From Acidimicrobiia bacterium (GTDB lineage: Bacteria; Actinomycetota; Acidimicrobiia; Acidimicrobiales; Bin134): a stretch of 64,000 bases of DNA. The stretch lies in contig JAJEGM010000053.1 of the NCBI GenBank assembly GCA_022819825.1, positions 191,722 through 255,721 of the forward strand, written 5' to 3'. Under the pieces are notes generated by a model, which saw only the letters and a list, made by a program, of their open reading frames with translations, had not been told where the DNA came from and did no database searches. The stretch's first letter is position 1. Each line of letters starts with the position of its first letter. The position numbers were made by a program, and so were the translations under genes. Positions 1 through 8,422 of the stretch are shown here, piece by piece.

Positions 1-1
1 C

Positions 2-376
2 GCACTCACCACCGACACCCTGACCGTGCCCCCTGATGCCACGGTCAGTGAATTGGTGTACATCCATCTTCTTGGTCGACGCGAACGAGAAGTACCAGTA
101 GTCGACGGTGGAACCTATCTCGGGATGTGCGGCTTGGAGCAGATGAGCGATCTAGAACGCGACGTGTGGAACGACACGCTGGTTGCCGACATCGCTCGGC
201 GCGATCTTCCCACGGCCCGTCCGTCTTGGACGTTGCGCGATGCAGTGGCCCAGATGGACGCCAACGACACCGACCAATTGCCGGTGACCGACGACGACGA
301 CACGTTCATCGGGGTGGTGCGGGCCGACGACATCCTCCGACTCGACGAGATCCTCGACGAGACCGAGGGAGTGTGA
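2..376 (+). CDS. CBS-domain protein, 5'-truncated by window edge
   Basis: Two CBS-like half repeats (EVPVVDGGTYLGM..., DQLPVTDDDDTFIGVVRADDIL); frame is open to the window edge upstream of the first listed Met. Confidence 0.75.
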   Translation, partial: ALTTDTLTVPPDATVSELVYIHLLGRREREVPVVDGGTYLGMCGLEQMSDLERDVWNDTLVADIARRDLPTARPSWTLRDAVAQMDANDTDQLPVTDDDDTFIGVVRADDILRLDEILDETEGV

Positions 377-432
377 CCGGGGTCTAGTAAGACCGGCTCG
401 GTTGGGAAATAGCTCGTCTTGAGAAGACCGGC

Positions 433-651
433 TCAGTCGGGAAATAGCTCGTCAACGCTGTCAGCGCTCGGGGTGTCCCGGTATTCGCACCAGGGTTTTG
501 CCCCAACCTTCACGAGTCGGCATTCCTCACCGGGGATGGCTCCACACTCCACGCATGGATCCTCGTTCTCTTCGAACATAACGTCGAAGTCGTCGCTTGT
601 GTGCTTCAGCGCACGAGCTTCTTCGTAGCGACGGTGGCGTCCCTTTTTCAT
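433..651 (-). CDS. small hypothetical protein with CxxC..C pattern (CVECGAIPGEEC)
   Basis: 72 aa ORF in a stretch with no competing gene; Cys motif plausible for a small zinc-binding protein. Confidence 0.5.
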   Translation of the reverse strand: MKKGRHRRYEEARALKHTSDDFDVMFEENEDPCVECGAIPGEECRLVKVGAKPWCEYRDTPSADSVDELFPD

Positions 652-800
652 GGGCGGCTCCGCAATATCAAGCCGGCGGCTCTTTAGCTCCGGCAGCAGG
701 GGGAACTCACCCCCTAACCTCTCATAAAGGCCAGTCTAACCACTCGGTTGCCGTATCTTGCACACCGCTAATTCCAAGAATGCCTGGCCGTGACACGCAA

Positions 801-1313
801 CTAAGCATCGAGAACCCTATGGCGGGCCTCCTCAGCACTCACCAGGGGTCGATCCGTGGACCACGGGAAGTTGATCCATTGGTCAGTTCGCCTCCACACG
901 TAGTCGCACTTCACCAGGGAATGCGACTTCTCATAAAGCACCGCGGAGCGCACATCGCCAACCCGCTCAACACAGAAGTCGTAGACCATTTTGAGCGTGT
1001 GACCGGTGTCGGCCACGTCGTCTGCGATGAGGATCTTGGAGTTGCGATGATCCACCAGGTCAACGGCGGGAGGCAGCATCACTGGAACGGGAAGCCGCTC
1101 ATCCACCCCGGTGTAGTACTCGCAGTTCATCACGTAGATGTTCTTGATTGACAGGGCATAGCCGAGTGAGCCTGCGCAGAAGAGGCCGCCTCGGGCGATG
1201 GCCAAGATCATCTCTGGCCGGTAGCCGTCGTCGGCCACCAACGCCGCCAATTCCCGTACGGCCCGACCATAGGATTCCCAGTCAAGCCATTCCCGGTCTG
1301 CTGCTTCGCTCAT
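801..1313 (-). CDS. phosphoribosyltransferase
   Basis: PRPP loop-like 'NSKILIADDVADTGHTLKMV' and 'ILAIARGGLFCAG'. Confidence 0.85.
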   Translation of the reverse strand: MSEAADREWLDWESYGRAVRELAALVADDGYRPEMILAIARGGLFCAGSLGYALSIKNIYVMNCEYYTGVDERLPVPVMLPPAVDLVDHRNSKILIADDVADTGHTLKMVYDFCVERVGDVRSAVLYEKSHSLVKCDYVWRRTDQWINFPWSTDRPLVSAEEARHRVLDA

Positions 1314-1369
1314 GTGCTTCCTTTCAATGGATCAGCGGAAATCGGTTTCAAAGAGCGCTCCTCACTCAT
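1310..1369 (-). CDS. possible 19-aa leader ORF (MSEERSLKPISADPLKGST) overlapping the phosphoribosyltransferase start by ATGA
   Basis: ATG preceded by AGGAAACAC; stop TGA overlaps the downstream ATG. Confidence 0.35.
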   Translation of the reverse strand: MSEERSLKPISADPLKGST

Positions 1370-1376
1370 GTGTTTC

Positions 1377-2588
1377 CTAAATCAGTCGCCCTGAGCGCTC
1401 TTCAAGCGTGAGCTTGCCTTGGCTGTCGAAGGCTACTGCCGCGGTTCCGCTCAACAATCGCTGGACTGGTGCCGCGATGATGTCGGCTCGCCACCCCTTG
1501 AGAGCTCGACAATCTGGATCGCCCCGCAGCAGAGCCTCGATATCGCTGCGGGTGGCTACGAGGGCTGGATCGATATCGGCGTCGGCGGCGTGCTGGGCAG
1601 CCCACGACGTGATGAGGCTGACCGCCGGCTTGAGCGCTGGATCCAACTTGGGCGACTTGCTGGCCGGCTCGACCGCCAATTCAGCGTCTTTGAGCCCGTC
1701 GAGGAAGGCCAACAGCTCCTTGTCGGCACCCTTGCGAAGGTTACGAGGCTCGACACCCCGTATCTCCCGCAACTGGGCGAGTGACTTGGGCATGCGTTGA
1801 GCCACAACCGCAACCCCCAGATCCGACAGCACATGGCGAACGGGCTGATTCAAACGGGCGGCATACTCTTCCCGCCATCGGGCCACTGCTTGGGCTACCC
1901 CCCTTTGTCGACCCTCCATGCGACGGACCTCTTTGATCCGGTGCCAGGCGGTTTCGGGAGACCGGCCTGTGTCGGCCCGTTTCAACAAGAGCGCACACTC
2001 TTCCTCAGCCCATTCCAGACGGCCTCGGGCATGCAGTTCTTTCTGCAAGATGTCGCTGATCTCCAGTAGGCGCTCCACATCGGCTGCGGCATAGGCCAGC
2101 ATGTGATCGGGCAGCGGCCGCTGAAACCAGTCGGACAGACGAGCTTCCTTGGCCAATTCCACCCCCAGCAGGCGATCGTGGAGTGTGGCCAGCGAAGGAG
2201 AGCTGTAGCCGATGAACCCGGCCCCTATCTGAGTGTCGAAAATCCTCCGAGGCCGCGTCCCGCACTCGTGGTAGAGGACCTCCAAGTCCTGCTCCGCGGC
2301 ATGGAGCACGGCAAGCCCTTCACCATCCAACAGCTTGGCCAGCGGGGTGATGGGAGCGGCCAACGGGTCGATGATGGCCAGCTGATCGTGCCAAGCGATC
2401 TGGACCAGTGCGAGTCGGGGGTAATAGGTGCGCTCCCGGTGGAATTCGGTATCCAAGGCATAGGCATCTGCGGTCGATGCATCAGCCACCACCGCGGCCA
2501 ACTTACGCCGAGAGGTGACTAGGGCTTCCACTCTGTCGAGGCTAACGGGCTGGGTGAGCTCAGCCGAGGTCTTCGGGTGTGTCGACAT
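1377..2588 (-). CDS. rnd: ribonuclease D / HRDC-domain 3'-5' exonuclease
   Basis: DEDD motifs (ALDTEFHRERTYYP, AAEQDLEVL, YAAADVERLL) plus C-terminal HRDC region. Confidence 0.85.
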   Translation of the reverse strand: MSTHPKTSAELTQPVSLDRVEALVTSRRKLAAVVADASTADAYALDTEFHRERTYYPRLALVQIAWHDQLAIIDPLAAPITPLAKLLDGEGLAVLHAAEQDLEVLYHECGTRPRRIFDTQIGAGFIGYSSPSLATLHDRLLGVELAKEARLSDWFQRPLPDHMLAYAAADVERLLEISDILQKELHARGRLEWAEEECALLLKRADTGRSPETAWHRIKEVRRMEGRQRGVAQAVARWREEYAARLNQPVRHVLSDLGVAVVAQRMPKSLAQLREIRGVEPRNLRKGADKELLAFLDGLKDAELAVEPASKSPKLDPALKPAVSLITSWAAQHAADADIDPALVATRSDIEALLRGDPDCRALKGWRADIIAAPVQRLLSGTAAVAFDSQGKLTLEERSGRLI

Positions 2589-3126
2589 CTGCCACCGCCG
2601 ATGGTGGCGCGGGAACGTCGACAACAGTCAATTCATCGAGCAGCGAGGCAACCGCGCGCTGGCCGGATTCGAACAGGCGCTCGGCCAGTGCTGCGGTTGC
2701 TGTATCGATGGCCAGGGGCAGATAGTGGCGCCGTTGGTCGGTGAATACGGCCGCTGAGGGGGCGGCAGCCGGAGACTCCCGAACTGCCTGCACCAGCACC
2801 GCTACGTCCTCGGGGCTGATAGCGGGGAGATCACAGGGCAAGACCACCGTTACCGGATGATCGGCCAATTCCAGCGCGGTGGCCACTGCCCCAAGAGGAC
2901 CCTCGCCGGGCCAGCGGTCGGAGATGTGCCGGGCATCGGCCAAGGCCGCAGCATCCTCTAGGCGGGGATCGTTGCCGCCGACGATGAATCGCTGCGAAGC
3001 ATGGGCCAATGCCTCCAAGGCACAATCGATCAGTCTTCTGCCCCCCACCGGGATGAACGCCTTATCCGCGCCCATCCGTCGGCTCTGCCCTCCCGCCAGC
3101 ACTGCACCAGTGAAGTCGGACTCGAT
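2560..3126 (-). CDS. mobA: molybdenum cofactor guanylyltransferase
   Basis: 'GAVLAGGQSRRMGADKAFIPVGGRRLID' nucleotidyltransferase signature; end matches DVDTPEDL. Start not canonical (see findings). Confidence 0.8.
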   Translation of the reverse strand: MESDFTGAVLAGGQSRRMGADKAFIPVGGRRLIDCALEALAHASQRFIVGGNDPRLEDAAALADARHISDRWPGEGPLGAVATALELADHPVTVVLPCDLPAISPEDVAVLVQAVRESPAAAPSAAVFTDQRRHYLPLAIDTATAALAERLFESGQRAVASLLDELTVVDVPAPPSAVADVDTPEDLG

Positions 3127-3128
3127 TT

Positions 3129-3692
3129 CTAGCCTCCGTAGTTCATGCGGGTGTCTTCCATACGAAGAACGGGGGTGTCCTCGTCGTGCTGGAAGCCGCA
3201 GTCGACCACTTCGCCAATGAACAGGGTGTGGGCGCCAGTGACCACCGCGTCGCGCACCTCGCAGTCGACATAGGCGGGAGCGCAGTCCAAGATGGGCGCG
3301 CCGGTAACCCCGTCGTGGAAGCCGAAGCCGTTGAGGGTCATGGCCGCCAAATCGACTTCCACCGGCTTGGTGAACTTGCGCACGATCGCCCGGTCTTCTC
3401 TGGCGATCGTGCAAAGGCTGAACACCCCGCCCTCGGAAATGAGCTCGTGGGTATAGGCGGGATGCTCCACGCCAATGCCCACCAGCTTGGGCTCGAAAGC
3501 CAACTGAGTGGCCCAGTTGAGGGTCATGCCGTTGCGCCTCTCCCCGGCCCGCGACCCCACTACGTACAACCCATAGGGCAAGCTCCACAGCACCCTTCTG
3601 CGGAGTCGGTCGTAGGCGTCTTGAGCTTCAGGATCGTCCCCTACATGATCGGGGTAGGGGCCGATGGGTCCGCTGCCACCTGGCGCTGCCAC
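3129..3692 (-). CDS. flavin reductase-like FMN-binding protein
   Basis: GLYVVGSRAGERRNGMTLNWATQLAFEPKLVGIGVE family pattern. Confidence 0.8.
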   Translation of the reverse strand: MAAPGGSGPIGPYPDHVGDDPEAQDAYDRLRRRVLWSLPYGLYVVGSRAGERRNGMTLNWATQLAFEPKLVGIGVEHPAYTHELISEGGVFSLCTIAREDRAIVRKFTKPVEVDLAAMTLNGFGFHDGVTGAPILDCAPAYVDCEVRDAVVTGAHTLFIGEVVDCGFQHDEDTPVLRMEDTRMNYGG

Positions 3693-3693
3693 G

Positions 3694-4140
3694 TCAAGCC
3701 CTCCAGTCCGCTGGAGGCCACGACGGGTCGAGTTGGTGCAAGAAGAGAAGGCAGCGCTCCTCCTCGTCGGTCTCCCCGATCGCCGCCGCGGCGGCCTGCA
3801 ATCCGGCCAAGGCCCGCAGGAAACCCCGGTTCACCTCGTGGGCCCAGCGCACATAGCCCGATCCTCGCCAGCCATTCTGACGCAACCGGTCCAGTCCCCG
3901 GTGATATCCCACCCGGAAGGCGGCATACGCCTCGGCCTGGTCACGGGCCAGCAATCCCAGCCGAGCCCAGCCGTCCAGGAAACGGGGAAACCGGGCAACC
4001 ACCTCAGCCACGGCTTCTCTTCTTTGGGCCTCGTCCAAACTCATCGCCTCGGCCAGCGCGAGCAGTGCTTCGGCGGGCTCAGGATCCAGAACGGTCTCGG
4101 GTGGCCCTGAGCGGGTCAGATTCACCGGCGCATCAGTCAT
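3694..4140 (-). CDS. DUF3151-family protein
   Basis: family-like WARLG...GYHRGLDRLRQNGWRGSGYVRW. Confidence 0.7.
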   Translation of the reverse strand: MTDAPVNLTRSGPPETVLDPEPAEALLALAEAMSLDEAQRREAVAEVVARFPRFLDGWARLGLLARDQAEAYAAFRVGYHRGLDRLRQNGWRGSGYVRWAHEVNRGFLRALAGLQAAAAAIGETDEEERCLLFLHQLDPSWPPADWRA

Positions 4141-4159
4141 CGGCCGAATTCTCCTACGG

Positions 4160-5578
4160 TCAGTGGATGCGCACCAAGCGCAGCACGTCGGTGGCTTCCT
4201 CCATGCCAGCTAGAACGGCAACTACATCCCCAGGGACAACATGCCCAGCTTCTTTGGCCAGGCTCAATGCCTCGGCCACTCGAGCCTCGTAGGTGCCCGG
4301 CTCGCAGGCCAGCATTGGGGTGACTCCCCAGCTCAGGGTGAGCTGCTGAACGGTGCGCTCGGAAGTGCTGAACCCCAATATGGCCGTTTGGGGACGGAAC
4401 CGGGCCATCGACCGAACGGTGAACCCCGACGCCGAGATGCAGACAATGGCGGCCAGGTTCAGCTCGTTGGCCGCGGTGGCGGCCGCCCCGGTCATGGCGT
4501 CGGTGACCGAGGTGGGGGCATCAGCATCAGTCATGCGCAAGCGGCGGATGTTCTCTCCCCAGCGGACGTAGTCGAACTCCTCGTCAGCCCGCTCGGCGAT
4601 TCGGGCCATGGTGGCCACCGTGGCCGCCGGGTGGGCCCCGATAGCGGTCTCGGCCGAGAGCATCACTGCGCTGGTGCCGTCGAAAACCGCGTTGGCCACA
4701 TCCGACACCTCGGCCCTTGTCGGGGTGGATGCCTGAACCATGGAGTCCAGCATCTGGGTGGCGGTGATCACGGGCAAGCCCCCGGCGATGCAGTCTCGAA
4801 TTATCCGCTTTTGAAGGTGAGGGGTCTCTTCCAACAGGCATTCAGTTCCGAGATCGCCGCGGGCCACCATGATGCCCGCCGACGCCTCGATGATGTCGTC
4901 CAGGTTCTGAACGGCCGCCTGGGTCTCGATCTTGGCGATCACCAGCGGGCCGTCTGGATGGGGTTCCACCTTCACCCGGCGTATGTCGTCTCCCGACCGC
5001 ACGAACGAAACAGCCACCATGTCCACCGCCTCACTTACGAACGCGTCCAGGCACTGCAAGTCCTCTGGCGTCGGCGTGGGCATACTGAGCCGGTCGGAGG
5101 GGATCCGAAAGCCGGGCCGCCCGTGGATCACATCACCGTGAAGGATCACCCCGGTGGCCTTGTCTGCTGACACGCCGGCCACTTGCAGCCGCACTTGTCC
5201 GTCGCCCAGCGCTATTTGGTCGCCAACGGCGATGTCGTTGAGGAGATCCTCATAGTCCACTTCCACCGCGGAAGCGGTGCTCTGAGTGTCGCCCACCCTG
5301 ATCTCCACTTCGGTGTCGGCCCGCAGCTCCACGCCTTCTTGGCCAAAACTCGCCGTTCGCACCTTGGGGCCGGGCAAGTCCACCAGCACCCCCACCCGCC
5401 GACCCGCCTCCTGGGCCACCTGGCGCACGAGGCGCATACGACCGAGAGCCTCGTCCAGCGTTCCATGAGCCAGCCCGATGCGAGCCACGTCCATGCCCGC
5501 GTCCACCATGGCCCGCAGCATCTCGGGCGATTCCGATGCCGGGCCAATAGTGGCGATGATCTTGGTTCGGCGGGGCAC
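4160..5578 (-). CDS. pyk: pyruvate kinase
   Basis: MPRRTKIIATIGPASES; MVARGDLGTE; ITATQMLDSM. Confidence 0.95.
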   Translation of the reverse strand: MPRRTKIIATIGPASESPEMLRAMVDAGMDVARIGLAHGTLDEALGRMRLVRQVAQEAGRRVGVLVDLPGPKVRTASFGQEGVELRADTEVEIRVGDTQSTASAVEVDYEDLLNDIAVGDQIALGDGQVRLQVAGVSADKATGVILHGDVIHGRPGFRIPSDRLSMPTPTPEDLQCLDAFVSEAVDMVAVSFVRSGDDIRRVKVEPHPDGPLVIAKIETQAAVQNLDDIIEASAGIMVARGDLGTECLLEETPHLQKRIIRDCIAGGLPVITATQMLDSMVQASTPTRAEVSDVANAVFDGTSAVMLSAETAIGAHPAATVATMARIAERADEEFDYVRWGENIRRLRMTDADAPTSVTDAMTGAAATAANELNLAAIVCISASGFTVRSMARFRPQTAILGFSTSERTVQQLTLSWGVTPMLACEPGTYEARVAEALSLAKEAGHVVPGDVVAVLAGMEEATDVLRLVRIH

Positions 5579-5641
5579 GAGATTTAACGCTACCGCCCGG
5601 TCGGGCTGAACTCGCGGTCTATAGGAAGCCGGTCTCTTCCA

Positions 5642-6427
5642 TCAATTCATGCGGGCACGAGCAAGGGTGGCCAGTCGTTGAAGCTGGTCCTCATCATCGT
5701 CCTCAGCAACTTGGGCCAATTGCTCGAACCGACGGGCGGCCTGGTCGAATCGGCCCCGCTCCATGTTGATCATGCCGAGTTGTTTTGCCTCGCCGGCTGG
5801 AACCGATGGGCACATCGTCCGCAACTCCAGCACCCACTCCAGATTGGCGTAGTCCTTGTTCTGGGCGTAGATCGCTCGAAGGTTCCCCAGCATTCTCTCC
5901 ATGATCGACGAGTGGTCCACCGGGGCCAGATAAGCGGGATGGAAGCCTTTGTCACCCCCGGTGATCTGGTGGAAGAGCTGCTCGCAACCCTGGGCGTCGA
6001 GCAGCGCTCCCCCGGCATACACGTCGATGAACACGTCGGTCTCGTTGCGATCCCGGATCAGGAAATGCCCTGGCAGCCCGATGCCGTCGAAGTCATTGCC
6101 AGAGAGCTGTCCAATGGCGATCGTGAGTACGGCAAGGCTGATGGGAATGCCGGTGCGCCGGTGTATGACCTCATTCAGGAAAGAGTTCCGCGGGTCGTAG
6201 TAGTCCGCCCGGTTGCCGTGAAATCCCAGTTCGCTGAACAGTGAATGCAGCATTCCGTCTCGGCTGGAGCGGTCGCAGCGATCGACCAGTGCGTGGAGCC
6301 GGTCGAGTTCGGCTTGGAAATCCATCCCAGGGCAGCCGTGAGCGGCAATGCACAGCGCGCCCTCATGGAGCGCGAACTCCTCGTCTTGGAGCAGTTGCCT
6401 GAACTTCTCCGCGGGATCCCAAGCCAC
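5642..6427 (-). CDS. SirB1/transglutaminase-like protein with TPR-like C-terminus
   Basis: YYDPRNSFLNEVIHRRTGIPISLAVL...GIGLPGHFLIR. Confidence 0.8.
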   Translation of the reverse strand: MAWDPAEKFRQLLQDEEFALHEGALCIAAHGCPGMDFQAELDRLHALVDRCDRSSRDGMLHSLFSELGFHGNRADYYDPRNSFLNEVIHRRTGIPISLAVLTIAIGQLSGNDFDGIGLPGHFLIRDRNETDVFIDVYAGGALLDAQGCEQLFHQITGGDKGFHPAYLAPVDHSSIMERMLGNLRAIYAQNKDYANLEWVLELRTMCPSVPAGEAKQLGMINMERGRFDQAARRFEQLAQVAEDDDEDQLQRLATLARARMN

Positions 6428-6464
6428 GAGTAGTGAATCTACTCCGACTACTACTCTTTCGCTG

Positions 6465-7220
6465 GTGAGTGCTTGGCCGTTCTTGGACCATGACGGCCCG
6501 ATTCCCATCGCCCACAGGGGGGGCGCCGCGGAGGGGCCGGAGAACACCATGGCCGCGTTCGCCGCCGCCATCGACCTCGGCTACCGATATGTCGAGACCG
6601 ACGTACACGCCACCCGCGACGAAGTGCTGGTGGCATTCCATGACGAGGGGTTGCAGCGCCTCAGCGGACGGCCCGAGGCCATCGCCGACCTGAACTGGCG
6701 GGATCTGAAAACGGTACGAGTCGGCGGTGAACACGCCATTCCCCGCTTCGAGGAACTCTTGGAAGCCTGGCCCGACCTCCGGATCGCGGTCGACCCCAAA
6801 CACGACCAGGCCACTGTGCCATTGATCGGTGCCCTCCAACGCGCCGACGCCATCGACCGCGTCTGCGTCGGCTCGTTTTCCGGCCGCCGACTGGCCCTCG
6901 CCCGGCGGTTGGGAGGACCCCGCTTGTGTACCGGACTGAGTCCCAAGGAGGTCGGCCAACTCCAGGCTGCATCGGCTGGTTTGCCAGTAAAGGTCAAGGC
7001 CGGCGCGTGCGCCCAGGTTCCCCCAAGCGCCAAGGGTGTTCCGCTAGTCCACCAGCGATTCGTGGACGCTGCCCACGCCCAAGAACTTTCAGTGCATGTG
7101 TGGACCATCGACGATCCCGACGAGATGCACCGACTCCTCGACATGGGGGTGGACGGCATCATGACCGACCGGCCCACCGTGTTGCGCGACGTTCTTGTGG
7201 CGCGCGGGATGTGGGCCTGA
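6465..7220 (+). CDS. glycerophosphodiester phosphodiesterase
   Basis: IAHRGGAAEGPENTMAAFAAAIDLGYRYVETDVHATRDEVLVAFHDEGLQR. Confidence 0.9.
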   Translation: MSAWPFLDHDGPIPIAHRGGAAEGPENTMAAFAAAIDLGYRYVETDVHATRDEVLVAFHDEGLQRLSGRPEAIADLNWRDLKTVRVGGEHAIPRFEELLEAWPDLRIAVDPKHDQATVPLIGALQRADAIDRVCVGSFSGRRLALARRLGGPRLCTGLSPKEVGQLQAASAGLPVKVKAGACAQVPPSAKGVPLVHQRFVDAAHAQELSVHVWTIDDPDEMHRLLDMGVDGIMTDRPTVLRDVLVARGMWA

Positions 7221-7326
7221 GGGTCGATTCAAGCTCCAAACCGGGCTTATGCCTGTGGTTAAATCCAGGTTTCTTGGGGATTTCTACTCACAGCAGTGGA
7301 AAACCCTGTGGATTTCGTTTTTTAGC

Positions 7327-7354
7327 TTGACCTGGGTTTTTTCCGCGCTATGGT
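7327..7354 (+). promoter_or_regulatory. predicted sigma-A promoter: TTGACC (7327-7332), 16 bp spacer, TATGGT (7349-7354)
   Basis: near-consensus -35 and TANNNT -10, predicted TSS about 7361. Confidence 0.55.
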
Positions 7355-7360
7355 ATGCCC

Positions 7361-7683
7361 ACCTACCAGAGACAAGCGGGGTGACTCGAGAGAGCAAGCG
7401 CCCGAAAGGGCGAAGGTTCACAAGAGTCCGCAGGGTCACTGGAACGGGCCGAGGAAGTCGGTGGCACCACCGAAAGCCAAGGACCGGGAAGGCGGCCAGG
7501 TGCCGCGAGGGTCTGGGAGGTAGGAACCGGGGAACCGGGGGGCGCAAGCCCGCTGAGGCTCCGGGACCGAACGGGACGGCCCCGAGAAGTCGACCGGTTT
7601 CGACCGGGAGGCTACTCGGGGTCTCCTGCTTTTCTGACGAGTCTCAGAACCTGCCCACCGGGACTCGGGGCCTCCTGCTTTTC
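7361..7683 (+). ncRNA. candidate highly structured non-coding RNA
   Basis: hairpins CGCCC-GAAA-GGGCG (7399-7412), TCGGTG-GCAC-CACCGA (7458-7473), GGGC-GCAA-GCCC (7540-7551), CCCCGAG...CTCGGGG (7580-7621) enclosing GGT-TTCG-ACC; lies behind a promoter and lacks a convincing conserved ORF. Confidence 0.6.
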
Positions 7684-7706
7684 CCTGGCGCTTCGCAACT
7701 CAGGCA

Positions 7707-8414
7707 GTGGGCCTAAGTAGGGTGAGCGCCGTGAGCGGACCCGCAGTAGCACTGCTGCACGGACTGGCCGGCTCGGCCCGCAGGACTTGGGGAGACAATG
7801 CCTGGCTCGACCTTCTTGCCGATGCGGGCCGAGAGGTGATCGGGGTGGACTTGATGGGCCATGGCACCGCCCCCAAACCCCACCATCCCGAGGGTTATGC
7901 CGATTTCGAACAGCATGTGATTGACCACTTTCCGGAGGCGCCCATCGACGCCATCGGATTCTCGCTGGGGGCCTACACCCTGCTGTCCATCGCGTCCAAG
8001 ACCCCGGAGCGGTTCCACCGACTGGTGGTTTCCGGGGTGGGCAAGAACCTCTTCGAGCGGGACGAGGACCACAGTCGCATGATCCTTCACGCCGTTACCG
8101 GCGAACCCGACCCCGAAAACCCCGAAGCCCTCCACTTCTCCACCTTGGCCGACGATCCCGAAGCCGACCGGGAGGCACTGGCCGCCCTGTTGGCCAGCCG
8201 CACCGCCTTCGACACCGATTGCCTGGCCGATGTCGCCGTACCCACCCTTGTGGTTGTGGGCGATAAGGACTTCGCCTACCCCGCCGACCAGTTGGTCGAA
8301 GCCCTCCCCAACGCCCGCCTCATCGTCCTCCGGGGCGTCGACCACTTCGCCACCCCCAAGTCCTTCGACTTCATAGACGCCGCCCTCGATTTCCTCGACG
8401 CCCGCCCCTTCTAG
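7707..8414 (+). CDS. alpha/beta hydrolase
   Basis: VALLHGLAGSARRTW, GFSLGAY nucleophile elbow, terminal VDHF. Confidence 0.85.
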   Translation: MGLSRVSAVSGPAVALLHGLAGSARRTWGDNAWLDLLADAGREVIGVDLMGHGTAPKPHHPEGYADFEQHVIDHFPEAPIDAIGFSLGAYTLLSIASKTPERFHRLVVSGVGKNLFERDEDHSRMILHAVTGEPDPENPEALHFSTLADDPEADREALAALLASRTAFDTDCLADVAVPTLVVVGDKDFAYPADQLVEALPNARLIVLRGVDHFATPKSFDFIDAALDFLDARPF

Positions 8415-8422
8415 AGGAGGGG

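Noticed and set aside
2560-2624. Repeat-like ATGTCGAC motifs at the mobA/rnd overlap
   Set aside because: Explained by mobA coding sequence (VVDV...DVDTPEDLG); only 8 bp identical
3186-4292. Long plus-strand ORF (368 aa) opposite flavin reductase/DUF3151
   Set aside because: Low-complexity antisense shadow ORF over recognisable minus-strand genes; no family resemblance
7240-7312. DnaA-box-like motifs (CTGTGGTTAA, CTGTGGATTT) upstream of the ncRNA promoter
   Set aside because: Only degenerate matches, no dnaA/dnaN nearby; insufficient for an origin or regulatory call
7361-7683. RNase P RNA, tmRNA or SRP RNA identity for the structured RNA
   Set aside because: Conserved core signatures of these RNAs were not found by eye; left as unidentified
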